Assembly: GCA_030765065.1 (NCBI GenBank)
Contig: CM060989.1
Coordinates: forward strand, 63,192,001 to 63,256,000
Source of the DNA: Deroplatys truncata
Taxonomy: Eukaryota; Arthropoda; Insecta; Mantodea; Mantidae
Direction of reading: 5' to 3'
DNA: 64,000 nucleotides
Every line of letters starts with the position of its first letter. Positions within the stretch are counted from its first letter, which is position 1. This document shows, one piece after another, positions 11,667 through 22,448 of this stretch. A model generated the notes under the pieces. That model searched no databases and was not told the origin of the DNA. It saw only the letters and a program-made list of their open reading frames with translations. Position numbers and translations under genes: made by a program.

Positions 11667-13461
11667 GATGTGTTACACTCACATGACTTTCTCTACTCTT
11701 GTACAAACTATTTTTACAAATTCTTATTCTCCATCTATTTCATATTAATCGAGATAAACATTTGCAGAAACGATCTTTTGACATGCAAAGAGAATTACAT
11801 TTTATACTTAGCGACCAGTTCTAAAAATATTTGACTATCGCTTAAGGCGTACTATGTTCCCCTTGTTTTGTATTTGCAAGGGCAATATAGAAATACAGTA
11901 GCCTTTAAGCATAGACATATCTCTTAATAGATGGTGGCTAGATGCAGCACCATTCTCTTTGCCAACATTCTCTTTGCATATCCAAGAAAAAAAATCTAAT
12001 GTGTTACACTCACATGACTTTCTCTACCCTTGTACAATCTAATTTTATAAACACTTATTCTCCATATGCTTCATGTTAATCGAGATATCGAGATGTCAAT
12101 CTTATTGGTAATATTCATGTAGATGCAAGGGGAATATGGTAGCTTTTAAGCGATAGTCAAATATTTTAACGCTGGTTGCTATGTGGCGCATTCCATTCTC
12201 TTTGCATGTCCAGGACATAAAAAAAATGAATAACGAATTTGAGAAAAAGTATAAGTATTGGAAAATTTAAGGAAATAACAAGCAATATCTCGAAAACGGT
12301 TCACTCAACAAAAGAAATGTATATGACATAAGTTGTGTATTTTAACCCGATCTACATTTTTTGTGTAGTAACATTTTGTCTATCTCTTATGGTTTACCAG
12401 TTATGCAAAAGTCGTTCACAATGGAGAATACTTTTGGAGACATTCCCAAAAAATTCGAGATATACATTTCATTTCCTATGACATTATCCTAAACATATGA
12501 TATTTTCATCAAAATCGTTAGAGCCATTTTTGAGAAAATTAAAATTTTCGAAAAATCTTCCATGTAAAGGGTAGTCTGGGGTGGGGGGATTTTCTTGAAA
12601 ACCTTCGTGTCGCATCTCTGTAAGATACTGAACCTAAATACCAAGTTTGGTGCTTATCCGACTGTTCGTTTTTGAGTTATGCTGTTCACAGACACACACA
12701 CACACAGACACACACACACACACACAGACACACACACGGACATGTTTCCACAAATGCTTTTTTTGGATTCAGGAGGTCTCAAAACATGTATTTCCGGTGA
12801 AATCTCGGTATCGAATTTTTGGGTGGAATGCAATACTTCCCCTACTTACTATACGTAGTACAGAAAGTAAAAATGAATAACGAATTCCCATTTGAGAAAA
12901 TAAGTATTGAAAAATTTAAGGGAATAACAAGCAATATCTCGAAAATGGTTCACTCAACAAAAAAATTGTATACGACATAAATTGTGTATTTTAACGCGAT
13001 CTACATTTTTTGTGTAGTAAAATTTTGTCTATCTCTTATGGTTTACCAGTTATGCAAAAGTCGTTCACAATGAAGAATACTTTTGGAGCCATTCCCAGAA
13101 AATTCAAGATATGCATTTTATTTGTCATGAAGATATCTTAAACATGCGATATTTTAATCAAAATCGTTAGAGCCATTTTTGAGAAAATTAAAATTTTCGA
13201 AAAATCTTCCATGTAAAGGGTAATCTGGGGTAGAGGGATTTTCTTGAAAACCTTCGTGTCGCATCTCTGGAAGATATTAAACCTAAATACCAAGTTTGGT
13301 GTGTATCCGACTGCTTGTTTCTGAGTTATGCTGTTCACACACACACACAGACACACACACGGACATGTCTCAAAACATATATTTCCGAAGAAATCTCGGT
13401 ATCGAAATTTTGGGTGGAATACAATACTTCCCCTACTTACTATACGTAGTAAAGAAAGTAA
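11667..13461 (+). repeat. A-run element (type A), outer copy of a nested pair
   Basis: The 5' part is 11667-11994 (GATGTGTTACACTCACATGA through CATATCCAAGAAAA) and the 3' part is 12871-13461 (ATGAATAACGAATTCCCATT through GTAAAGAAAGTA). The two parts join correctly when the inner copy (11995-12870) is removed, so this is one element opened at its internal A-run. Confidence 0.85.
11995..12870 (+). repeat. A-run element (type A), inner nested copy
   Basis: A full-length 876-bp copy from TCTAATGTGTTACACTCAC to ACGTAGTACAGAAAGTAA. It contains a CA/CACAGA microsatellite at about 12692-12740. It sits in the internal A-run of the outer copy. Confidence 0.9.
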
Positions 13462-13689
13462 AAATTACTTTTATGACTATATAAGTTAAACTGAAGCAAG
13501 TAATGCTTTTTACTCTCAAAGAGGACATATTTAGTAGACATTACTGTCCATTCTTGCCCAATAGCTGGTTTAGTCGCATAGGCACTGAATCACTCGTCGC
13601 TCTCTGTGAACATTTTCGTTTAGAGCCAGATATGTTACAGCACCTAAGTGGCTTATGCGTCTGCAAACGCGAATAGGTAAACGGATACA

Positions 13690-13780
13690 CCTCCTCCTTC
13701 ATTATACATATTCATCTGTGAAGCCCAGTAGAATGCCTCCTAAAGCAGCGGTGACGGCATAAATGTAAGAGTACAAGGGG
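13690..13780 (-). repeat. Short dispersed segment, copy 2 of an inverted pair
   Basis: Reverse complement of a sequence homologous to 10372-10460; it reads ACATTTATGCCGTCACCGCT on the minus strand. The flanks differ from those of copy 1, so homology is limited to about 85-90 bp. Confidence 0.45.
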
Positions 13781-13804
13781 GATACAGGAGAGGAAGAGAT
13801 AGTC

Positions 13805-14215
13805 ATATATTTAAAAGCGTGTCGCTATATGCTAGTCTTGAAATTCCATACACTATGCCATCGCGAGAAACAACTGAGTGGTGTTAGACGACAAGGGTAG
13901 CCGAGGTGGTTAAGGCACGGAGGTCTGCGTGTCAAATTACTCCAGGTCGTCCTCCCAGGCTGAGGATTGTTACACCAAGAGTCCCCCCCACAAACCACCA
14001 TTAAAATGAAAAAAGCTTTCGATAATTTTGATTTTCTCACGAATCTCAAAATATTTGTATTACAATACCATATATTTAAGATATTTACATGACAAGTAAA
14101 ATGTATAACTTGAATTTTCTAAGAATAGCCTGAAGGAAGTAAGCACAGGAGCTAAAAAAAACTTATACACAAAAAATGTAGATCTTTTTAAAACACACAA
14201 TTTATTTCAAATTGA
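13805..14215. repeat. Type-B A-run fragments around a tRNA-like segment
   Basis: 13805-13875 (CTTGAAATTCCATACACTAT, then ATCGCGAGAAACAACTGA) is type B in plus orientation. 13996-14215 is type B in minus orientation. Between them, 13885-13990 starts GGGTAGCCGAGGTGGTTAAGG, which resembles the 5' half of a leucine- or serine-type tRNA, but no convincing B box follows; it may be a decayed SINE head. Confidence 0.45.
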
Positions 14216-14589
14216 GGCAGTATTTTATATCACAACACTGAGAATGCCAGAGTGATTGTAGTGTAAATTAACATTATTGTATGACAATGATTTTAGATGT
14301 TTGTTAGCTATAAGCATTGTTAGGAAATAAGTTTACACAGCCTCACTGAAAATGACAATAGGAGTGGGTGGTGAGTTGTCTATCACTAAGAAGAGACAAA
14401 CAAATGACCTCAGGGTAGCGTGCCTTTCTTTAGAAATGGAGGGAATATCTTCCCTAGAGCATATGTATTAGTAATTATGATTGGCTTATAAAACAGACGC
14501 TAATGTTGGCGCGATTTAGTAATCAATAGCAGCTCTATTATAATGTTTAGGCATATCGGGGTGAGAGAGTATAAATTCTTGAGCAAAAA

Positions 14590-14700
14590 GCAAGTATCGC
14601 GCAGTTCTAAGGAAGCATTCACGAGGTACACATCACGCAGTTCTCAGCAATCTCTCGCGAGGTACACATTACGCAGTTCTACAGAATCTCACGCGTCGTA
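14590..14700 (+). repeat. Short tandem repeat of about 40 bp
   Basis: Three units share CGCAGTTCT, a spacer with CAATCTCTCGCG-like bases, then GAGGTACACAT. The units lie just downstream of a TATA-like GTATAAATTC near 14571 and upstream of AATAAAAG near 14817, so this region (about 14320-14870) may be a retroelement LTR; terminal repeats could not be fixed. Confidence 0.4.
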
Positions 14701-15167
14701 AAGTTAGTTACAAAATGTGAAGTACGCGTACACTAATTATATTCGGAAATATAACAGTTTAAGTCAGGCGTGTATAAAGATTACAGATGTGAACTATTAA
14801 TTAAGTGTGACGACAATAAAAGTGTAAAAACAAATTCTTTTATCAGTGTTATCTTTTAATAACAACTCCTTTCCGTTTGTACACCCTGCTTAGAAATATT
14901 TGCTCGACTGAGTAATAATAGCTAGCCGGAGGACAAAGACTCCAAAATTCAAAATAGTAAAACAATAACAGGCGCTCAGCAAATAAGATAATACGAACAG
15001 ATTACTGCGAAAAATGACCTTTTTAGTGACATCAGTCACTCCCGAGATAACCGTTACTATTGGTTTGAATATTTCAGTGCTTTGCCACTCTTTTCAAGAC
15101 CTGCTCAGCGGTTTCTCGCGATTGCATGGAAAAAAGTATGGAATTTTAAGGCCAACATATAGCGTCC

Positions 15168-15546
15168 GGCGGCGCCGTGGCTGAGTGGTTAGACCGCTCG
15201 CCTCCCACCGATGCGGTCCGGGTTCAATCCCAGGGACTTGCATGTGGGATTTGTGGTGGACGAAGCGGCGTCTGGGCGGGTTTTCTCCGGGTTCTCCGGT
15301 TTCCCCCGCCATTCATTCCACCCACTGCTCCATCATCACCTTTCCTTTCATCCATTTCACCACCATTTCGTTTCATCTACTTCCTTCATCCCATACCAGG
15401 CATCGGGCTGATCACCCATCCTGGATGCTCTGTCTGATCCATGAGTGTCTGCTCCTCGACGGGCCTCTGACCCCAGGCACCCGCTTGTAAGTCCTGGGGG
15501 GTGTAAGTCCTATATAAGAGGAGGGTAAACAGATAATGAATGAATG
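15168..15546 (+). repeat. tRNA-derived SINE with 14-bp target duplication
   Basis: The tRNA-like head has GTGGCTGAGTGGTTAGACCG (A box) and GGGTTCAATCCC (B box), as in a Ser/Leu-type tRNA. A GC-rich body and a TGAATGAATGAA tail follow. AACATATAGCGTCC flanks it exactly on both sides (15154-15167 and 15547-15560). The perfect duplication points to a recent insertion made by LINE machinery. Confidence 0.88.
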
Positions 15547-15672
15547 AACATATAGCGTCCACTTCTTAAATATCTGACTATCGCTGTTCCCTTTGTATCT
15601 ATAACGAAGTGTGTAATGTAGTTACTTCTGCAAAGGTTTATTTGGATTAAGGTGTAGTAGATAGAAAAAAAA

Positions 15673-16524
15673 TCTGTGCTACACTCACATGACTTTCTCT
15701 ACTCTTGTACAACCTATTTTTACAAACGTTTATTCTCCATATGCTTCATGTTAATCGAGATATCGAGATGTCAATCTTATTGCTAATTTTCTTGTAGATG
15801 AAGGGGAATATGGTAGGTTATAAGCGATAGTCAAATCTTCTAAGCGTTGGTTGCTATGTGGCGCATTCCAATCTCTTTGCATGTCCAGGACATAAAAAAA
15901 ATGAATAACGAATTTGAGAAAAAGTATAAGTATTGAAAAATTTAAAGGAATAACAAGCAATATCTCGAAAATGGTTCACTCTACAAAAAAAATGTATATG
16001 ACATAAATTGTGTATTTTAAAGCGATCTACATTTTTTGTGCAGTAAAATTTTGTCTATCTCTTATGGTTTACCAGTTATGCAAAAGTCGTTCACAATGAA
16101 GAACACTTTTGGAGACATTCCCAGAAAATTCGAGATATACATTTCATTTGTCCTGAAAATATCTTAAACATATGTTATTTTAATCAAAATCGTTAGAGCC
16201 ATTTTTGAGAAAATTTAAATTTACTAAAAATGTTCCATGTAAAGGGTAGTCTGGGGTGGGGGGATTTTCTTGAAAACCTTCGTGTCGCATCTCTGGAAGA
16301 TACTGAACCTAAATGCTAAGTTTGGTGTTTATCCGACTGTTCGTTTCTGAGTTATGCTGTTCACAGACACACATACATACATACACAGACGGACATGTTT
16401 CCAAAAATGCTTTTTTTGGATTCAGGGGGTCTCAAAACATGTATTTCCGGTGAAATCTCGGTATCGAATTTTTGGGTGGAATACGATACTTCCCCTACTT
16501 ACTATACGTAGTAGAGAAAGTAAT
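15673..16524 (+). repeat. A-run element (type A), near full length
   Basis: Runs from TCTGTGCTACACTCACATGA to GTAGTAGAGAAAGTAA, inserted in the A-run of a type-B element whose sequence resumes at TAAGCTTTCGCAAGAATAG. Confidence 0.88.
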
Positions 16525-17119
16525 AAGCTTTCGCAAGAATAGTTCGTATACCCAATAATAAACAACGGAGGATAGAGGAAGTTATGACTGCAACACAAAG
16601 CAATTTTTTAAATTTAGTCGCTTTTAGCCTCCAGAAATAAGTATCGACACACAACAATGTGTCCGATTTTTTAAGGTGATAAGGTTCTGTTACTCAGTTG
16701 GCTCTCTTCAGATCTGTTGGTATACCGTAAGTATGCTTAAGAAGATAGTTTTGTTGTTCATCAAAATTCAATGGCTTTTTAACGTAAAAAGAAATAAAAA
16801 TGACTAATTGCTGCATCCCTTACAAGCTAGGTATCTGATGCAACAACAGGAAGTAATAAATTTCATATCACGAGGTTCTAGCTAATGATCACACCAAACC
16901 TTGGAAACATTATCTGGACTGTTGCGTTTTTGTGTGTTTGCGCCAGAAAAACGGCGGTAATTTCAGTAAAGCAACAGTATTTTGTATAATTTAGCTATAA
17001 GCAATCGCATGTATTCTGCTGCAAACCAAAGTTGCTTCCAGTAACGTAGGCATGACAGGAAAAGTGACCTTCTGCAGCCAATTTGTTATTCTCTCAGCTA
17101 AAACAGTTATCTGAAGTGG

Positions 17120-19015
17120 AGAGGAATGTTCATATTCTTGAAGTTCAAATAATACATCTCTCAACTCAATGAGAGACAAGAGAGAGGGGAATATACGTAT
17201 TCTTGTACTCCTAATACTACAACTCTCACTTCAATAGGAGACGAGAGAGAGAGGAATGTTCATACTGCAGAAGTCCAAATAATACAACTCTCAGTTCAAT
17301 GATAGACAAGAGAGAGAGAGAGAGAGAGAGAGAGGGATGTTCATATTGCTGAAGTCTAAATAATACAACTCTCAGTTCAATGATAGACAAGAGAGAGAGA
17401 GAGAGAGGAATGTTCATGTTGTGCAGTCTAGATAATACAACTCTCAGTTCAATGAGAGACAAGAGAGAGAGAGAGAGGAATGTTCATGTTGTGCACTCTA
17501 GATAATACAACTCTCAGTTCAATGAGAGACAAGAGAGAGAGAGAGAGAGGAATGTTCATGTTGTGCAATCTAGATAATACAACTCTCAGTTCAATGAGAG
17601 ACAAGAGAGAGAGAGAGAGAGGAATGTTCATGTTGTGCAGTCTAGATAATACAACTCTCAGTTCAATGAGAGACAAGAGAGAGAGAGGAATGTTCATATT
17701 GTGAAGTCTAGATAATACAACTCTCAGTTCAATGAGAGACAAGAGAGAGAGAGAGGAATGTTCATATTGTAAGTCTAGATAATACAACTCTCAGTTCAAT
17801 GAGAGACAAGAGAGAGAGAGAGAGAGGAATGTTCATATTGTGAAGTCTAGATAATACAACTCTCAGCTAAATGATAGACAAGAGAGAGAGAGAGAGAGGA
17901 ATGTTCATGTTGTGCAGTCTAGATAATACAACTCTCAGTTCAATGAGAGACAAGAGAGAGAGAGAGAGGAATGTTCATAGTGATATCTAAATGATACAAC
18001 TCTCAGTTCAATGAGAGACAAGAGAGAGAGAGAGAGATAGAGAGGAATGTTCTTCTTCTTGAGGTACAAATGATACAACCATCAGCTCAATGAGAGACAA
18101 GAGAGAGAGAGAGAAAGAGAGGAATGTTGATATTCTTGAAGTCCAAATAATACAACTCTCAGCTCGATGAGAGACAAGAGAGAGAAAGAGAGGGAAATAT
18201 TCATATTCTTAAGCCCAAATAAAACTAATTTTCATATTCATCAAGGTCAAATAATACAACTCTCAGCTCAATGACAGATGAGAGAAAGGATGTTGATATT
18301 CTTGAAGTCCAAATAATACAAATCTCAGCTCACTGAGAGAGAGGAATATTCATATCCTTGAAGTCCAAATAATACTAATTTTCATATTCTTCAAGGCCAA
18401 ATAATGCAACTCTCAGCTCAATGAGAGACGAGAGAGAGAGAGAGAAATGTTCATATCCTTGAAGTCCAAATAATACTAATTTTCATATTCTTCAAGGTCA
18501 AATAATACAACTTTCAGCTCAATGGGAGACGAGAGAGAGGAATGTTTATATTATTGAAGTCCAAATAATACAACTCTCAAGACAAGAGCGAGAGAGAGGA
18601 ATATTTATATTCTTGAAGTCTAAATAATACTAATTTTCATATTCTTCAAGGTCAAATAATACAATTCACAGCTAAATTGGAGACGAGAGAAAGAGAGAGG
18701 AATGTTCATATTCTTGAAGTCAAAATGATACAACTCTCAGTTGAATGAGAGAGGAATGTTGGTATTCTTCAAGGACAAATGATATAATTTTCACCTCAAT
18801 GAGAGAGAAAGTGAGGAATTTGCATATTCAAGGCGAATAATACAACTCTCAGCTCAATGGGTGACGAGAGAGAGGAATGTTCATAAACTTGAAGTCCAAA
18901 TGATACATCTCTCATCTCAAAAAGAAAAGAGAGAGAGAGAGAGAGCGAGAGAGGAATGTTCATATTTTTCAAGGCCAAATGATACAACTCTCAGCTGAAT
19001 GGCAGACAAGAAAGA
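17120..19015 (+). repeat. GA-rich minisatellite, about 28 units of about 70 bp
   Basis: The unit is GAGAGGAATGTTCATATT, a variable part, then GTCTAGATAATACAACTCTC, AGTTCAATGAGAGACAAGA and a (GA)n stretch of variable length. Units between about 17390 and 18000 are nearly identical; those after 18190 are degenerate and mixed with a second unit type containing TTTTCATATTCTTCAAGG. The open frames over this region (for example 17449-17787) are by-products of the repeat. Confidence 0.95.
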
Positions 19016-19529
19016 GAGCCATCTCGCTCGGTCCACCAAAAGCTACTTAAAGATTTATTTTGTTTTCCCCCCCACAAGTTGAAAGTCTTTCGGGGAAGTA
19101 AAAGACTTGAAACTTTTGACTAGTGTAACGAAATATAAGCACTATATCCTCTTGGGAACACACAAATAAAGAGACTAGTATTTTGAAATTTCTGAACAGC
19201 CTCGTCATGCAATTACGTGTGATACCGAATTCGTTTGCAATGAGTGAATCAATGGATACATGATTCAGATTATACGACCCCTTGTGACTCTCACTGAATC
19301 ACTGAGGATATCTGTGACAGTTCCCGGGATGAGTCACATCGAGCGTTATCTATCTGTACGTAGGCGACCTTCTTATTCCCGCCACTAGCCGAAACTCACC
19401 AGAGACACAGTTCTGCGTTACCGCTATACGTCATAAGGCAAACAAAACAATCGCAATGTAGAGATCAAGGACAATAGTTAGATTACCTGAAACTTAGGTA
19501 TACACACCTTCTAAGATTAATATTTTTAC

Positions 19530-19900
19530 CTTCTGTGGAAGAACCGCGGTAACGAGTGAGGCATTCCAGAGGTTCCGGGTTCAGTTCCCGTCGATCGCCC
19601 ACTCTGATCTTAGGTTTTTCATGGTTTTCCCTGAGCGTTGGCGAATGCTGCGGTGGATTCTCATCCACCACCATTACCATTCCATCATTTCCCTTTCATC
19701 TTTCAGCTGGTTTTTAGGTTTCGTGGCTTACTAGAAAGCTACTTGACCAATGGGTCGTTCATCGCCTCAGCAATGGGACAGGTCTTCCGTGCGGCCTGTG
19801 ACTCCTGTGGTTCCTTAACTTCATCCCTTCTTTCTAGAGGACCACAGCAGATCTATGTAGGTTGCAATGCGCGAGTCGCCCCCTCCGTTGTATAACCTAT
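19530..19900 (+). repeat. Probable tRNA-derived SINE
   Basis: CCGGGTTCAGTTCCCG (B-box-like) at about 19577-19592 follows an A-box-like CGGTAACGAGTGAGGC. A pyrimidine-rich body (CCACCACCATTACCATTCC) resembles that of the SINE at 15168. Ends and target duplication were not found. Confidence 0.45.
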
Positions 19901-20153
19901 GTGTAGGGAAGGTGAGTTTTCGCAAATGCGATATAGGCGAAATGTTAATAATGGCTTGTACTTTTCACCATCCTTTCTGTTTTTCCTTCTACAAATCGTG
20001 TACCTGCTAAATTGTAAAATTACAACGGTCCTTTCCCCGAATCTCTCAGTCCTACAACCAAACAATTATAAAGCATTTGATTCAAACGAACACCACAGGG
20101 GCGGTTCATCCATAAGAGCGGCAGCATTCCCACTTTAGCCCACGACTATTTAT

Positions 20154-21033
20154 ACTTTCTCTACTACGTATAGTAAGTAGGGGAAGTATTGTATTCCACC
20201 CAAAAATTCGATACCGAGATTTCACCGGAAGTATATGTTTTGAGAACCCCTGAATAAAAAAAAGCATTTTTGGAAACATGTCCGTGTGTGTGTCTGTGAA
20301 CAGCATAACTCAGAAACGAACAGTCGGATAAGCACCAAACTTGGGATTTAGGTTCAGTATCTTCCAGAGATGCGACACGAAGATTTTCAAGAAAATCCCC
20401 CCACCCCATATTACCCTTTACATGGAACATTTTTCGAAAATTTTAATTTTCTCAAAAATGGCCCTAAAGATTTTGATTAAAATATCATATGCTCAAGATA
20501 TTTTCATGACAAATAAAATCTATATCTCGAATTTTCTGGAAATGTCTCCAAAAGTGTTCATTGTGAACGACTTTTGCATAACTGGTAAACCATAAGAGAT
20601 GGACAAAATTTTACTACACAAAAAATGTAGATCGCGTAAAATACACAATTTATCTCATACATTTTTGTTGTTGAGTGAACCATTTTCGAGACATTGCTTG
20701 TTATTCCCTTAAATTTTTCAATACTTATTTTCTCAAATGGGAATTCATTATTCATTTTTTTGTCTTGGATATGCAAAGAGTATTAATCTGTGGCAAAGAG
20801 AATGGTGCTGCACCTAGCAACCAGCTATTAAGAGATATGTCTATGCTTAAAGTCTACTGTATTTCTATATTGCCCTTGTAAATATATATTCCCCTTACAT
20901 CTACAAGAAAATTAGCAATAAGATAGAGTCTGCAAATGTTTATCTCGATTAACATGAAGTAGATGGAGAATAAGAGTTTGTAAAAATACTTTGTACAAGA
21001 GTAGAGAAAGTCATGTGAGTGTAAGACATCAGA
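20154..21033 (-). repeat. A-run element (type A), full length
   Basis: Plus-strand sequence runs from ACTTTCTCTACTACGTATAG to GTAAGACATCAGA. The internal (GT)n is short (20283-20293). The 89-codon frame on the minus strand at 20164-20430 is intact. Confidence 0.9.
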
Positions 21034-21775
21034 AATTTTTTTGTTTCTCTCAGAGAATTGCTTGCATCTTTAATATATTTCGCTATTTTCTTAGACAACT
21101 AGGTCTATATCAGTTACGGGAAACCTCTTTCCGGGCGACTACGTAATCTCGCTAAGTGTGAAATATTTAACTGTCTCCAAGATCTCGGCGCTGCAGCGGT
21201 AAATAGATCCTTGTATGCGCTTTTGTGCAAAGCGAGTTAAGGATAGGATAAACAAAGATGCAATTTGAAATAGCCCATTTGGCTGCAGGCGTTTGCAGAT
21301 CGGACAGGAAACGAATGTGTTCCTCAACCCTGACCCCATCCATAATAATTCTACGGCAAATTGATGGCAGATATTTGCTCAGTTCGGATATTTTATGGCA
21401 TTGTAGATTATAACCGATTTACGGTAGACAAATTCTGACATAATATATTTCTAGCTAGAATGTCTTCTGTTCACCGCAAATGACACGCTAACAGCGTCCT
21501 TTTAATGTAGCACACCAAAAGCAAGGAAACTGTTTTCAGTAGTGATGGAACAATATTTACTACTTAATTGTTAGCACCAATACTCGATACCCACTTTATA
21601 AACAACTGTAAAGGCAATAGCATGTTCGTTGAATTATGTTCTTATTACTAGTTTTTTTTATATAAATGCATGTTACCAATTTTGTATTATATGCTAATTC
21701 TGAAATTATTCCGGATTGATATTCTTCAATTGGCAGCAAAAATTTGTTTGCCTTGATAACGCCACAGATTATATA

Positions 21776-22426
21776 GGGCAGTTAAATTATATTCGAACCC
21801 ACTCGCGGCCTCTCTCTACTGCGCGAGACAGCCGGCAGTCGCCGGGGAAATTACGCCCGCAGAGGCGAACTAAAATCCTTACCTTAAAATATATGGTGGA
21901 AATGTTAACCTTCTGCTCTAAAACAGGCAGCATATCTCGTGTAAATATCCATTTTGCAATCGCTTGACAGAAGAAGAGAAATCGTATGGTTGGTTCCAGC
22001 AAGATTCTGTAACAGCCCATACGGCTGCCGAATCATTATATGCAATAAGAGAGGTGTTTGATGACAGAATCATTAATGTTAATTTGTGGCCCCCTCGTTC
22101 TCCTGACCTAACGAGTTGTGATTTTTATTTATGGGGGTTCTTTAAAAGACAAAGTGTATCGTTACAATCATCGCACACTACAGGAACTTACAGAAAACAT
22201 TGTGCAGGAAATCACAAGAATTCCTGCTGCTGAGCTTCGGAGAGTGAGCGAGAATATTTACAAGAGATATGTTACCTGTTTGAGAGCAGAAGGTCAACAT
22301 TTCCAGCATCTATTATAAGGTAAGGATTTTAGTCCGCCTCCGCCGCGTAATTTCCCCGGCGGCTGGCGGCTGTCTCGCGCAGTAGAGAGAGGCAGCGAGT
22401 GGGTTCGAATATAAATTAACTATCCT
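21776..22426 (+). mobile_element. Foldback derivative of a Tc1/mariner-like element
   Basis: Arms of about 175 bp (21776-21950 and 22250-22426) are inverted copies of each other, for instance CTCTACTGCGCGAGACAGCC in the left arm. The right arm contains the end of the transposase reading frame, so the left arm is an inverted duplicate of the 3' end rather than a genuine 5' end. TATA-rich dinucleotides border both sides. Confidence 0.85.
21968..22317 (+). pseudogene. Transposase C-terminal fragment
   Basis: The frame reads YGWFQQDSVTAHTAAESLYA (second catalytic Asp), then VNLWPPRSPDLTSCDFYLWG (third Asp). A one-base shift near 22130 moves it to a second frame with KDKVYRYNHRTLQELTENIV and ENIYKRYVTCLRAEG, ending HFQHLL-stop. 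The HTH domains and first Asp are absent. It resembles Tc1/mariner-type proteins common in insects. Confidence 0.8.
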
Positions 22427-22448
22427 TTATATGTCCTACTGTTAGGCT

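Larger units (their letters stand above)
15020..16555 (-). repeat. Type-B A-run element carrying two later insertions
   Basis: Type-B pieces at 15020-15167, 15561-15672 and 16525-16555 are collinear with the block at 1284-1435. The first gap is a SINE with a perfect target duplication; the second is a type-A copy sitting in the GATAGAAAAA run of the B element. Confidence 0.75.

Noticed and set aside
12874-13461. Tandem dimer of A-run elements
   Set aside because: At first it looked like a head-to-tail dimer, but the missing 5' part is found at 11667-11994, so it is a nested insertion.
13885-13990. Possible tRNA gene (GTAGCCGAGGTGGTTAAGGC)
   Set aside because: The A-box half looks like a leucine or serine tRNA, but there is no matching B box or acceptor stem; it is more likely a SINE relic.
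15177-15490. Overlapping frames up to 101 codons on both strands
   Set aside because: They are all inside the GC-rich SINE with its tRNA-like head and target duplication.
17226-17787. Open frames with repeated LIELRVVLSRLHNMNIPLSL-type peptides
   Set aside because: They are translations of the GA-rich minisatellite; every unit length that is a multiple of three extends the frame, and other units break it.
17120-19015. CRISPR-like array
   Set aside because: Units are contiguous, with simple-sequence purine blocks and no unique spacers of fixed length; the window is eukaryotic.
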